Position numbers and translations under genes: made by a program. 64,000 bases of DNA from Tetradesmus obliquus (lineage: Eukaryota; Chlorophyta; Chlorophyceae; Sphaeropleales; Scenedesmaceae), in NCBI GenBank assembly GCA_030272155.1, contig CP126193.1, positions 2,046,001 to 2,110,000 of the forward strand. The letters are read 5' to 3'. How positions within the stretch are numbered: position 1 is the stretch's first letter; each line of letters starts with the position of its first letter. This document shows positions 48,176 to 61,040 of the stretch, piece after piece. A model generated the notes under the pieces. The model had not been told where the DNA came from. It did no database searches and was given only the letters and a program-made list of their open reading frames with translations.

Positions 48176-49100
48176 CAGGTCAGGTGTTGCGGTGGCCGGC
48201 TATCGGTGCACAGTGCTGCAGCAACAGCAGCATCCACGGCGGCAGGCCCAAGGGTTTGCAACCTAGGGTTGGCAAGTACACATACTTGTGTTACAAGAGG
48301 GCAAAACGACAATGCCGATGCTGTATGCAACAGCGTAAAGCTGCTATGGCAGCCGGGCACCAGCAATGGATGCATCGCTGATAATTTTGAAGTAACAAAG
48401 CGCACTTGTTCAGTGCACACGCAGTCTACCTCACTGGCACTTGCAGTGATTGGTGTTTTGCAGCACCTGTAGACATCACATTGATTCAATTTCACATTGC
48501 TCATTGCCAGACATCGAGCGACAACAAAATGAAATCAGTTTGGGCCATTTCTGACATGGAAATGTACTGATCAGCAGATGCAGCAAGTGCTGCACTGCAC
48601 AGTGCTAAGCATATGATGATATACATCCTGCTCCTACCAGGATCACGAAGGTTGTTATTCCGCAGAACAAAGTCAAGGCCAATGTTTGAGCGGCATGCAG
48701 CATGCACCATGCTTACTGCAGCAACACACTTGTTCAGTGTGGCTGGATGCTATCCTCTCTGCTGCCGCACAGGTGCTGGCTCAGCATTTGCAACAGTGGT
48801 TTCCAGATAAAATATGCAACAACGCTCACTGGAACAGTCTGTTTTGCAAGGCTATGCCAAAGAATGATGGAAACAATCCTTCACTGTATGACGTACACAA
48901 AAGCAGCACCCTGTCAGCATCTACCCGAACTGCACTACCAAAGCGCCAGCAGCTCAACACATCAAACACAATGGCCTTGATGCCAGTGGCGTGATTGAAC
49001 CACACTCAGGACGCGGCTGTAACACCTTGCCACGCGACAAATCAAGCTGCGCTCTGACCACTGCCAACCAACACGGCTCGCACGAGACACCAAACACTCC
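48176..49100. other. Convergent 3' region of IFT20 and the acid lipase
   Basis: No coding sequence seen. The first plus-strand TGTAA after IFT20 is at 49018-49022 and the first minus-strand signal after the lipase (TTACA at about 48290-48294) lies beyond it, so the two 3' UTRs may overlap by about 730 bases. Confidence 0.4.
49018..49022 (+). terminator. TGTAA poly(A) signal for IFT20
   Basis: First TGTAA seen after the IFT20 stop, about 840 bases downstream. Confidence 0.4.
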
Positions 49101-51517
49101 TCAGTATGTCCCCTCCGCATACTGCTTTGCGTACCGGATCATGTCTGTGATGTGCTGCTGGGTCTGCCGCTGCCAGATGAAGTCCATGTGGCTGAACCCA
49201 GGGTACTCAATCGTAGCCACATGCGAGCCAGCCATCTGTAGCCGCCGCTCCTGCTCAGCAATATCTGCTGGTGTTGCCAGCACATCAACGGTGCCCTTGA
49301 GGATGACTGTCGGTGTGGTCATCAGGGACAGCTCGTACTGTGGTGGCGCCAGGCTGCCGTACTCGGCCTGGTTGCAGGAGTCCTGGAACATGGTGGTGCT
49401 GGTGCAGTCTGTTCCGTAGTCGTAGCGGCTGCGGCACAAACAACGCGGCAAAACACCACAGCGTGTGAGTCGCGGCACATATAGCTGGTGATTTTGTCAG
49501 AATAGGCTTTCAACCAGGCACAGATGATAGCAGGGATGCGAACATGCTGTAGCAAGTATACTGTCCGCGGCGTGCCGGAACCGGCATGCACCATGCAGCA
49601 CACACCAGCGTGGGGTTTACACAGGGTTTAACATCGATGGGGTTGATGCTATGGTTTGATGGGTAACGTGATGATGATGAGGGTTTAACTTCACCCACCT
49701 GAAGTCCAGCTCGGCTGTCCTGAACATGCTGGCCCAGTGGTGCAGGTTGCGCGTAGAAACAGAGGCAGGCCACGTCTGCAGGATGAGCTCAAAGTCCTCG
49801 GGCTTGATGAGGCTGCTGGGCCCAAACAGCAGGTTGTTCAGTGCAGACATGCACTCGGCACCTGCTGTGGCGCCTGCGCACTGCTTGACGTATGGGGCCA
49901 GCAGGCGGTACCACAGGAACTCGGGCATCTGCATGTCCTGGAACATCTGCAGGCGCAAGCAACACAGCGGCACAGAGTATCAGCACGGTGCATCGGCCAC
50001 GCGCGCGCCATCGCTGATGCCTACTGTGTGTGTATATCTGAGCAAGGGGGGGGGGCACTTTCTCCACTGACAGCATCATCATCCCTTTTTAGCTGGCAAC
50101 TTTAGAACATCGATATACTATATGAATTAACTACTGCAAGTTTTTACAGGGGTTCTGAGGTGGTTTTGGGGAGGGGGGGTGGGTGAGTGTCTGGGGGCCC
50201 ACTAACTTTCTTGTCTTGGGGGTCCGAATTTTTTGCCAGGAGCCCGATGAAGGCAAGAGTGGGCTCGTATGAAAGCTTAGGTCATGTACTGTTGTTTGCA
50301 CACGTTTATGTATCCTGGCCATAAATACCAGAAGATAACAAGGTGGCAGACAGACGCCAAAACGCGCCGGGGGTGGCGGCAGTAGCAGTACAGCAGAGAC
50401 ATCAGATCGTTCGTGTGATGTTGCAACCACGCCGAAGCACGGCTTTTAGGGTCCAGAAATGATATAATAGCTATAACATAATATATCTGTACTTCTGGGG
50501 CCTGACAGCGCACATTTCTGCAGTGGGGTGGGAGGGTGGGGGGGTGCCTAGGGCCCGTCAAGGTTTTTTATGATGATGTCCTACACTTTCTTGCGTGCCC
50601 CCCCCCCCCCCCCTGATCTGAGCGCAAAATGTTTGACAAATGTATACAACTCCTGGATTGCGAAGAACCCAGGCAAAAGCATAGTGATGCACATGCAAGC
50701 AATGCTGGACCAGGAGATCCCCGCCCAATATTTCCAAGTGGGCTGTCATGCAGAACACAAACCCAGCTCGTGCATTGACACATGCGCAGATGCGGCATTA
50801 GGCTGCCATGCTGCCTGCAGCTCCCAAAACAATCCGAAAGACTTACATTGTCATTGCCGACTGAGGCCATGTCCTTCACAACGCCTGGTGCGATGTCGGC
50901 GATGAATGCCACGGGGCCCATGTGCAGCGCCACTGACACTTTCTCATTGTACTCCGGCTTGGATGACAGCAGCGCATACATGATGGAGGAGCCCTGCGCA
51001 GCAACATGTGGTGAAAAACTTGTCACAAAAAGGCAAGGTATCAATGCGGCTGCCTGAGGCCAGCAAGATGCCATCAGGGCTCACACCCAGATCATACGAG
51101 GGTCTGTTCAACCCTTGCTCAACGAACACACGCGCTGTGTCTCCTGCCGAACTGAGAGATCAGCGCCTTGACTAAATACGCTGCTCACCTGGCTGTGCCC
51201 GACCACTGCCAGCTTCTTGGCCCCTGATACCTGCAGCGCCAAGTCAATCTGTGCTGGCGCATCAATCAGCGCGTACTGGTCGATGCTGTGGCGCCAGTAC
51301 AGCGGATCCCTGAAGCTGTAGTTGTAGTTGCCGCGGCTGAAGGTGTTGCCACGCGTGTTGGCCATCCACACGTCAAAGCCTGCAAGCAGAGCAAGTTGCA
51401 GGGATTAGTGTTAGTGTCACGGTTAGTGTGTGTGCATGCGGGCCTACCCCGCGGCTGAGCTGTCAAGGGCGGCCAAGGTTGTTATATACACAAGCAGGAG
51501 CACACATGCTAGTCAGG

Positions 51518-51565
<48 letters not shown>

Positions 51566-52104
51566 ATAAGCACCCAGCCCACTCACCAGCATCAGCAAAG
51601 ACGTAGGCCATGGACTCATTCGGCTGCAGCAGCGTGAAGCATGCGCTGGACAGCGTGACGCCGTGGTGCAGCAGCACGACAGGCCGGGGGCCGGGCTGCT
51701 GGCCTTTGCCGTGTGGAATGCGGTACATGTTGAGGCGCCAGCCGTCGGGTGTGTCTACTGCATGCTTCTCTAGTGGGTAGCCGTTCTTGGGGACAATGTC
51801 TGCGCAGCATGAACAGATGGAGTGAAGGTTTTGGGTATAGGATATACACAAGCTGGTGGGGTGAGTTGCGGCAGTGTATGCTAGCAGCTGAGCTGCAGGA
51901 GTGGTGCGTACCTTCCATCGTCAAGCCTCCATACTGCGTGAGTGCTGGGGCATCTGGGTTCTGTAGCAGTTTTCGCTGCTGCTGTGATGGGATGGGCCCA
52001 GCTGCTGTTTGGTGTAGGCCTCTGATGATGCGGGCGTCGCAGGAACTGAGCGCCAGGAGTGCCAGCACTACCCAAGCAAGGCACGATGCACGCTGATGCT
52101 GCAT
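49101..52104 (-). CDS. Secreted acid lipase / steryl ester hydrolase (AB-hydrolase lipase family)
   Basis: Six exons: 52104-51912, 51799-51587, 51379-51189, 50993-50847, 49946-49699 and 49428-49101; all phases agree; 439 residues, close to the family norm. The signal peptide is MQHQRASCLAWVVLALLALS. The domain starts NGYPLEKHAVDTPDGW, the N-terminal signature of lysosomal acid/gastric lipases. Oxyanion motif LLHHGVTLSS; FDVWMANTRGNTFSRGNYNY is typical of the family; nucleophile elbow GHSQGSS (Ser, split by an intron after GHSQ); acid residue in VDVLATPAD; catalytic His in YPGFSHMDF. It hydrolyses triacylglycerols or sterol esters in a vacuole/lysosome or outside the cell. The 50.0-50.85 kb intron holds G and C homopolymers. 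Confidence 0.94.
50041..50613 (-). repeat. Homopolymer-rich intron segment of the lipase gene
   Basis: G runs at about 50046-50054, 50172-50179 and 50538-50541 and a C run of about 16 at 50597-50612, with GTCTGGGGGCCC and TTTTTTGCC patches unlike the CAG-rich surroundings. Confidence 0.6.
51516..51565. repeat. (CTG)n microsatellite in a lipase intron
   Basis: About 16 uninterrupted CTG units on the plus strand (CAG on the sense strand of the gene). Confidence 0.9.
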
Positions 52105-52756
52105 GGTCCTCTGAGGGCTGATGCGTGTATATGGATGAAACGCGTCCGCTGAAGGTACGTAACTGCACAAACACTATTGATTTCCTGACACGAACACTGT
52201 GTGGCACTCTTGCTTGCAGCGTCACTCTGCTTCTCCGCGCGTTCTTCAGGTGCAAATGAAGGTGTACTTGCGCACGGTCTGGAAAGGCGTCGATATCTGC
52301 CTTTAATATCCCTCATAGCAGCTTTTATATCAATATGTGGTGCTTTGGTGCGCCTTGAGTGGGGGCAATGAGACAGTGTGAGATTTGGGCCACGCGAGGT
52401 GTGGTCACTTAGGCACGTCTAAAATGGGTGGAAATCTTTGTTACCTATTAACACAGGTTCGAAATGCTGGAATGGTCGGTGTAAGACGCCGCTTCACTGG
52501 TTTAGGCCGTTTCCCTGGAGCATCTGCCACCTGGCACTCTTTTTCTGGATGCCGTGCTTATATTCAGAGGGCACATGCCCTGTTGCCGTGCTTCGCAGCA
52601 CCGGCTCCATAACATTCCTAACACCGCAGCCGCAGCTGCCAAGAAGATGCTACACCCCTGACAAGAAGCTGCAACACTGCTGCCAGTGCTGGCGTGCCTG
52701 TGTCCCAGCTCAAACTGCTGCTGGACATCACCGCACCACAACAACACAGCTGGCGC
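52105..52756. other. Region between BUD22 stop and lipase start
   Basis: Should contain the BUD22 3' UTR and the lipase promoter. No coding sequence I can support. Confidence 0.45.
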
Positions 52757-53129
52757 CTAATCGTCGTCAAACACAACTTTCTTGCCTGCAGGCTGCGCAG
52801 CAACAGCCTTCTGCTGCAGCTTCTTTGCCTGCCAAGATGGGTGCAGCTGCTCCGCAGGCTTGCCTGCTGCTGCAGCCTGACCAGCACCCTGCTGCTGCCT
52901 GCCGCCTGCTGCTCGCCTCTCCTGCTGCCTATCCCCCTGCCGCGGACCACGCAACTGCTGCTGCTTGGGTGCTGCTGCTGGGGGTTCCTTCTGGCTGCTC
53001 TTCTGCACTCCCACTGCCTCGCCATCATCACCAAACACCACCTTCTTGGCAGCAGCAGCAGCACCAAGCTGCACCAGCTGCTTCTGCTGCTGCTTGCGAG
53101 CAGCCCACGACGGGTGCAACTCCTCAGGC

Positions 53130-53173
<44 letters not shown>

Positions 53174-53773
53174 CTCAGAACTTTCACGCTTGCTGCTGCC
53201 TGCCGCACGCGGCTGCCGCCGCTCCTGCTGCACATCCTGCTGCTGCTGGCTGTGCTTGCTAGCGCGCGCGTCCGTGTGAGGCCCGCGGCGCTCCGGCCGC
53301 TTGTCACTGGGCTGCCCCGGCTTGCTGCTGCGGCTGCCATGCTCAGGGCGCCTGTTGGGGCCCTGCTGCTGCAGCAGACAACACCACGAGGGGGCGGCCG
53401 CAGATCATCAGGCATGAAAGATAGACACGTTTGCCGTGGATGATGGCGAACACACCAAGCCCATACAGAACACGATCATGCAGTCAATGGCGACATCAAG
53501 CTGCTGCTGCTTGCAGGCTTGTGCGCAGCCCCACGACCACTCATAGCTTGAATACAGCTCACCCTCCCCGCACACATTGATCAAACACACGCACAAGCAA
53601 CCCCGCAAAGCAGCAGCAGCAGCAGCAGCAGCAGCTCACCTGCAGGTGCTTGGCGCTGCTGCCGTAGAGCTTCTCATACAGCTGCCGCCGCATGCGCTGC
53701 CCCACGCGCTTGCCGCGCTTCAGTAGCTTCTCAAGCTTGGCCCGCTTCTTCGCCTGCAACCGCTCATACCGGC

Positions 53774-53808
<35 letters not shown>

Positions 53809-53823
53809 GGAGGCGGCGGGTAG

Positions 53824-53870
<47 letters not shown>

Positions 53871-54632
53871 GGCCGGCTCATCAGACTCATCAGCATCATC
53901 TGCCGGCTGCGGCTGCTTGCCGCCCTGCTGCTGTTTCCGCTGCCTCAGCTTCTTCTGCTGCTGCTTGGTCTGCTGCTGCTCGCTGCCTTCATCATCTTGC
54001 TCTTCGCCGCTGCTGCTGCCGCTGTCATCGGAGCCCAGCAGGCCAGCAGCGGCAGCATCCAAAGCATCTGAGTCAGCGTCACTGCCAAACATAACATCAC
54101 CGACGTCGGCGTCATCGTCAGATGCGTCATCGCTGCCCATGATGACGCCAGAGTCGTCATCTGACTCAGCATCAGAGGCACCCTCTGCTGCTGCTGCTGC
54201 TTTGCTCGACCTGCAGCAAAACGACCAGGTTGTGCCAAGACAGGAAACTGCGTCAGCGCAAGCTTGACTGCAGGTGTACCAGTGCGCCTGCTGCTCACTT
54301 TCCTTGGATGCCTGCTGCCCATCACACGAACATGCATAATCAGGCATAAATGATGCACAACATAGTACCAGGCAGGCTGTGTCATGCATCCCACTGCCGT
54401 CAGTGCCATTGCTACAGCCGTCACCGCCAGAAGCCAACACTACCTCATGTGTCCCACAACCAGCAGCGATGCGGCGCTGGCAGCACAAACAATGACTCAG
54501 GCTACACACATCATCGTGATGTGCCATAGCAGCTATCAACAGCAGACAGCCAGCTGCTGGCCGCACCTGCTGCGCAGCTTTGCCAGAGCTGCAAGCGTTG
54601 CTGCATCCAGCTCATCGTCAGCAGGCGGCGCG

Positions 54633-54668
<36 letters not shown>

Positions 54669-56748
54669 GCTTCAAACAGAGCCTCCAAATCATCCTCACT
54701 GCCAGCAGCAGCAGCAGCAGCAGCGCCTGCTGTGTCCTCGCCGTCAGAGAGTGACACCTCACTGTCTTGCTGCTCACTGTCGCTGCCGCTGGCCTTCTTT
54801 AGCCGCTTGCTGCTTGGCTGGCTGGCATCTGTTGCAGCTGTTGTGGCAGCACAAACGCATGAGAGTAACAGCAGCAAACAGCAGCGCACATTGCACGTAA
54901 GGGCAGCAGTTGCAGCAGCTGGTGTCAAACTTACGGATTTGAACAAAGTTGCTGCATTCAAGATTCTGCATTAACAGCAACTTGGGGGTGCTGTGCGGGG
55001 CGCTGTAGCTGTTGTTTGTGTTGGGCAGAGCTGCAGCAGCGCAACAGGTGTGCTCCCAGCAACCCTGCAAGCACACATGCATGCAGATGCAAGTGCGGCA
55101 TACAACTTTTCAAAGGCTCCCGCATCCTGCGCCAACGACAACGCACAGCAGCTGCAGCAGCACATGCTCACCAAACTTGCGCTTGAATTCTGCTGCCTGC
55201 TGCGCCAGTTGCTTCTGCACACATGCCGCAGCCAGCAGCCGCTGGTGCACAGCAGCTGCAACACCTGCTTCGCCAGTCGCTGCTACTGCTAGTGGTACTG
55301 CTGCTGCTGACCCAGCTGCTGCGTCTTCAACGTCAGCAGCTGCTGCTTCTGTGCTGCTGTTGGCAACCAGCCCTGCCCTGGCAGCAGCCTGCCAGCAGGA
55401 AACGCAGCGAGTGCATTTAGTGTGAGACGAGCAAGCAACATGTCCAGGCAGCAAGCAGGCGGTGCTCCAGGTATGCATCATGTGAGCATGCGTCATCAGA
55501 TTGATGCGGACACCCCGCAACGCAATGGACAAAACTGCTGGCAACATCCCCACTGGTTTGCAAGCTGCAGCTACTGCAGCCGTCATCCCTGCAGGTATGT
55601 GTGTATTGCGCTGCAGCGCCGCACCTGCTGCACCAGCTGGTCCAGGTCTGCCTGCTTGGCTGCCTGCAGCTGCTGCTCCAGCTTCTGCAGCACATCAGGA
55701 CCTGCCAGCGACAGACACAGCAGCAGCAGCAGGGCTGTAAGAGCACAATGTACGCTTTTGTCACTGGGGGCTCAACGTACGAGCTGCATGCATTCTACGA
55801 CCTCTACCAAATCAGCAACTGGCTACGGAGCTGTTACCGCTGCTGCTGCCCCTACTGCTGCAAGAAAAAACTGGGTGGGACTCCAAGAGCCATACACCAG
55901 CTGTGCTCAGCAGCACAGGAGAGGCAGGTTGAAGCAGCAGAAGTCAGAGCTGCGAGTGCATTCATTGTGTTTCCAGGCTGGCACCTCAGGGCTTACCTGA
56001 CTTGCCTGCTGCTGTTGTTGCTGCCCCTGCTGCTGCTGCTGACGATGCCTCTGTGCGCGCCTGGGCCAGCCTGCGCGTGATTTTGCGGATCTCAAAGTTC
56101 TTGGCCTGCTTCAGCGCCTGCAAGGCACATCAGGCGCATGAGCAGCATTTGAGGCACATGGGGCACATAACGCACATGGCATACAATGAGATGGGCTGCA
56201 ATTGCATAACGCTTGCACATAGTTTGGACGGTGAAAATGCTGCAGTGACATTGATGCAAGGTTGGTGTTATTCAAGCAGCGGTGCAGGCACCACCAGCAG
56301 GCAGATTGCTGTGGCAGCTGCAGTCGCATACCTTGTGCACAGTCTTCAAGCTGTGGTGCAGCCATTTAGCTGGGTCTCTGCATGCAGGTAAGTTTGGGGA
56401 CACGTGTGGGAAGGTGTAAGGGAGTATAATTGCACCAGGGCAGTCACGCAGCAACGGCAGCAGCTGCTGCTGCAGCAGCAGCAACAGCCCAGCAGCATCA
56501 CAAAAGCAGGTATGCACCACAGCTGCTCAGCAGCATCTCATAAGCTTAAGCAATTGCTTCGTACCTGTCTTTGCTTTTGGCCGCCTGCTTTCCTCCTGCT
56601 TTCCTTTGCTGCTGCTGCTGCTGCTGCTGCCCCTGGTCACCGACACCCCAAAAGATACACCTGATGAGTTGCGTCGGCAAAATGAAACGAGCTGAGATGC
56701 AGGCAAGATACTATTGTGCACCTGTGCCTTGCGTATAGGCTTCGCCAT
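52757..56748 (-). CDS. BUD22: BUD22 / SRFBP1 family ribosome-biogenesis protein
   Basis: Nine exons: 56748-56722, 56632-56565, 56377-56332, 56117-55997, 55701-55625, 55241-55172, 54837-54567, 54210-53640 and 53362-52757; all phases agree; 618 residues. N-terminal block KWLHHSLKTVHKALKQAKNF + EIRKITRRL is the BUD22 signature, spread over two exons. The middle is acidic (DSGVIMGSDDASDDDADVGD) with Q/A runs. YERLQAKKRAKLEKLLKRGK is a basic coil. The C-terminus carries the family LHPSW...KKVVFDDD motif, here twice: RPEELHPSWAARKQQQK...KKVVFGDD and AEQLHPSWQAKKLQQK...KKVVFDDD at the very end. Yeast Bud22 acts in the nucleolus in small-subunit rRNA processing; human SRFBP1 also binds SRF. The tiny first exon (MAKPIRKAQ) rests on phase. 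Confidence 0.85.
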
Positions 56749-58773
56749 GTCTATCAGCTTTCGCCACTGAGCTGTGCCTTGGCTGCGCGGGCTGCTCTGC
56801 TGTCTTCGCGCGTGAGAACAAACATGTGAAACACTCTTTGACACTTCCAAAGGCGGAACACGTGCATTGGTTTGGCCAGAGGTCGCAAGGGTTTCTGCAT
56901 GTCCAGAGCACTTGACATGCAGCGCGGTGCTTTCGTTCCTGTCCCGTGGACTCAACAGTCAAATCAGTCATCAGACGCAGTAAGATCTTTACACAGAAAC
57001 GCAGTAGTTTGAACACCAAGACCTTGGTGAACAGCCATATACCCCTGCAGGTCACCCAAGGTTTGCCACCATGACAAAGCAACGCGTGACCCACCCAACT
57101 GGCAATCTTGACAGAGCTCAGCCAGCAGCTATAACACCGTACCCTTTAGGGCCAAATCTCAAAGTTCACAACCATCCATTGAGCATAACAAATGACACAC
57201 GTGAGGTACTCACATGGCCCAGGGCAGGCCCTTAGGCCCCGGCTGAAGCAGCTGCTGCACTTTCAAAATCCCCAAAGCATCACAGCGCACCAACATTGGT
57301 GAATACCATCTGCGGTGCCATGCTGCCCCTGTCATCAAGGCCTGTTGAGCGTAACACCTGACGCATACACAAGCCCCAAACTCTCCCCACAGCATCTCGC
57401 AACATCTCGCGGCTGCGCCGGCCCATGGCAACGACCATCACCCCTAGCCCAAACACACCAATGTCAGACCCGACAAAAGACCTATATACAGAATCACCTG
57501 TTGAAACAGGCGTGAATGCAGTACAATTAGTGACAACTTTGCAACTCCAGTGGATCACCGCCAGCTTGCACAGTTGCAGCTCAATCCCTTGTTATGACAT
57601 GCCACAGGAGTGCATTTTTGCACTGCATGCGCACAGCACCACTGCAGACCAGTAACAGATGGACCTGCGCTGGCACTAGGTCACCCTGTTTTCTGTAATG
57701 CTGCTGCTGCTGCTCTGCTGCTGCAGTTCCGATAGTGGGCTACACGGGCAGCCCTGTTGCTGCATCGCCCCACTGTAACATCCCCGGAACAGCATCTCAG
57801 CTGCTCATGCATGCATGCGGCAACACGTGGTGTGTCGCTGTTCACAAGACAAGCCTGTGAGGAGGCATGAGGGCTGCTTCGACTAGCAGGATGCAAAAGT
57901 AAAAGGTAATCGGTTGCCGCTGTGACAGCTGGGCATCTCCTGTGCAGCCACCAAAATCAGTCTGGCTGGCTACCAAGCCCCACAACCAGCTTAGACACCA
58001 GCATCCTGCACTGACAGGATGCTGTGTCTAAGCATGCACAGCGGTCCTTGGGCTTTGCATGCTGCGCCGGAAGAACAATGTTTCAGTTCTGCTGGAAGCA
58101 CACAGCCGAAGCATGCGGGTAAGGGAGCAACATAGCCAGTACAGCCCTTACTTGGCAGGCGACAACACCACATGCACACTGCCTGCTGGCACCGTCTGCT
58201 GCCTGCTGACTGCTTTTGAGAGGAAAGCCATGGCATCTTGCATATGATCTCCGTACTGACGCAACATGAATTACTCGAGAAAGCCACTGCTGCCACCATT
58301 CATACAGCCCACAACATTTAATTTTGGAGATAACCTGGATGTGCACCTACAGTTGCTGGAGAGCTGACTGGAACTGCTGCAGTGGATCTGCCATGCCGAG
58401 AGGCACTGCGCAGCCAGATGCTGCGGTTGCCCTGCTCCCTGCTGCTGTTGCTGCACCTTCAGCAGCAACAGTTGCCAAGCAGGCCCAACCAACATTTAAA
58501 CCCTCTGGCACTGGTAAGTGAAGGTGAGCAGCTGATGCTGTGCTTGATACTGTAGATGGACGTCCGCTTATTGCATGCAAGTTGCATGCTGAGCTGTGCT
58601 GTGTGTTGCTGCTTGCAGCCAATGGCAGGACAGGCCTTGGGCTACGCAGGCATGCACCAGCATGAAAGAGGATGTAGAAGCATCACCAGAGCACAGTGTC
58701 ACAGAACTGCAGCAGCAGGGGCAGCAGCAGCAGCAGCAGCAGGGAGCAACAGGAACTCAGGCGTCTGACATGG
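56749..58773. other. Mostly unassigned region upstream of BUD22
   Basis: A minus-strand open stretch at about 57211-57560 (FVGSDIGVFGLGVMVVAMGR, then ILKVQQLLQPGPKGLPWA) ends at a strong GCCAT/GTGAGTACC donor at about 57212, perhaps an untranslated or unrecognised exon. On the plus strand, 58380-58509 (donor CACTG/GTAAGTG) and 58620-58796 (after TTGCAG) could be the last exons of a small Q-rich protein, but the frame is ambiguous. Confidence 0.3.
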
Positions 58774-58778
58774 TTACA
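58774..58778 (-). terminator. TGTAA (TTACA on +) poly(A) signal of the GH5 gene
   Basis: About 58 bases past the proposed stop at 58836. Confidence 0.5.
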
Positions 58779-58835
58779 GACCAGGTGTCACGCTGAATAT
58801 AGAAACATGCCTTGCTCACCACGTTGCTGTGCTGA

Positions 58836-60999
58836 TCAGCACTTCTGTCTGTGTGCATCGGTGCAAGCCAAGCCTAGCACATGCAAGACTGCTGCAGCGT
58901 GTATCGCTTGTAGCTGAACACAGAAAACAGCAGCAGCAGTAGCAGCAGCAGCAGCAGCTCTCACCTCCGGCCACCAGCCGCAGTACCATGGGCGCAGCCC
59001 AAAGATGCGTATGAGCACGCGGACCTTGGTCCACTGCACCTCGCGCCACGTGGTGTTGGGGCCCACCAGGCCCTTGGTGTCACCTGCAAGGGGGTAGCAC
59101 AAAGCATGTGAGCACAGTCATCAGCGCTGATGAATATGCATGAGAGTGGAAGCACTGCAGCCACAGCATGGCGCAGAGCAGCAAACACAGCTTGCTTGGT
59201 GCTGAAGAATTAATTGGTGGGCAGCCGCCCAGCCACATGTATCAGCTCTTCACTGCACACATACGCCTGGCCAGAACACCAAGGCCCCACCCAAGAACTG
59301 CCTGCAAACATGCCTCACCTGTTTTTTTTTTGGGTTACCAGGGGGGACGGAATCCTACTGGCTCGCTACCACAGCACAACTGGGCAAGCCCAACTGCCGG
59401 GAGCGGGAGGCAGTGCCTCACCTGAGTTGGCGTTCCAGGCCCACCAGAACCATGAGGGCTGCCTGCCTGTCTTTTCACTCAGCGCGCGCAGGTAGCTGGC
59501 CACGATGTTGAGCCACAGCTTGTCTGCCTCCGTGTACAGCGTGGTGTCGGTGTTGTTGCGGCTGTTGTCGCCCCAGTCCTTGGCGCCAGACTCGCCGATG
59601 ACCACCGGCAGCGGCGGGATGCGCGCACCCTGCAGACGCAGCAGAAGCAGAAGCAGCAGCAATGTTCAGCAGTTGTTTGAGCCACCAACGAAACAAAGAC
59701 GGAAAACCTTTTGTTTACGCTGCCTGCTGTGACGCGACAGCGTTGTGCAGCCGCAAGCCTTGCCAACAGGCTGGCGACAGCTGTCCAGGCTTGATGCGCT
59801 GCTGATACTGTTACACCAATGTCTTGCGACAATGCTAGATGTAGATGTTATGTAACATGTCATGTTACTCACGGATGACGTGGAGTCCAGGCCCTGCATC
59901 TTCCAGCCCCAGCTCTGGTCCCATCTGTAGGTCACTGCGTCCACGCTGGCTGTGAGCTTGCTGATGTCACCAGTGACGGTGCCGGGGTAGATGTGGGGCG
60001 ACAGTACCAGCCGTGACATCTGCAGGACATGTTATAACATTGTCATAACAGTGTCACATGTCATGCCATGTGTCAAGACATCATCAGCAGGACAAAAGCA
60101 GCAAATCAACATCTGCATTGCTCCTAGAAGGTGTAAGCAGCACTGCTGGAAGCACAGCTTTCATAACACAGCAGCAGCAGCCAGCAGCAGCAGCAGCCAG
60201 CAGCAGCAGCAGCAGCAGCAGCCAGCCCACCTGTGACTCGCCATGCTCCACGCGCACAAAGCCAAACTTTTGTGTGAAGGCGGTGGTGAACATGTCGCTG
60301 GGGTCGCTGAGGCCGTACTTCTGGATGGCTGCCTTGTTAGTGATAAAGCCATCACCCCAATGCATGCCAGGATAGGGGTTGCCGCACTGGTCATATTTGG
60401 TGCTGTTGTCCTGGCCCAGGCCTGCGGTGACAGAAGCAGTGGCAGCAGCAGCTGAGTTGTGTTTTTGGTGCTGTTGCAAGCGAGCAGGTTGTACCACATG
60501 CTGCACTACAGCATGTGCAGCAGCAGCGCCTGCATACTCCCTGCAAGCTGTTTCACCCTCTGGATTGCATTCGCTGCAAGACACTGAGCAGCCCTGTTGG
60601 CACCCCGAAGCATGACGGTATACGTAACAACAATGTAACATTGTAACAATGCCGTCGCCCACCGTTGATGAAGATGGCCACATCAGGGTCCGACTGCCAG
60701 ATCGCTGCCGCTGCGAGGCCGTAGCTGTGCAGGATGGGTGCACATGCATTGGTGCCGTTCACCTCGTGGCATGAGTCCTGCCACTGGCAGCCCCAGCGGC
60801 TGCAGACAACGAAATGCAGCAGCAAAAGCAGATTGTCAGACGATTGTAAACCAGATGTGGCACGAGTCCTGCCACTGGCAACCCCAACGGCTGCACACAA
60901 TGAGAGCAGCAGTGAAACTGAATGTCAAACAGGTGAGGAAAACGATTGTAAACCAAAGTGTGGCAGGAGTCCTGCCACTGGCAGCCCCAGCGGCTGAAG

Positions 61000-61040
<41 letters not shown>

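Noticed and set aside
53867..54974. Plus-strand frames rich in Cys/Ala/Ser opposite BUD22
   Set aside because: Antisense of BUD22 Q/A/D repeats.
57210..57558. Start of a cytochrome P450-like protein (PGPKGLP)
   Set aside because: One short proline-glycine match is not enough. No downstream P450 motif, and frames around it do not join.
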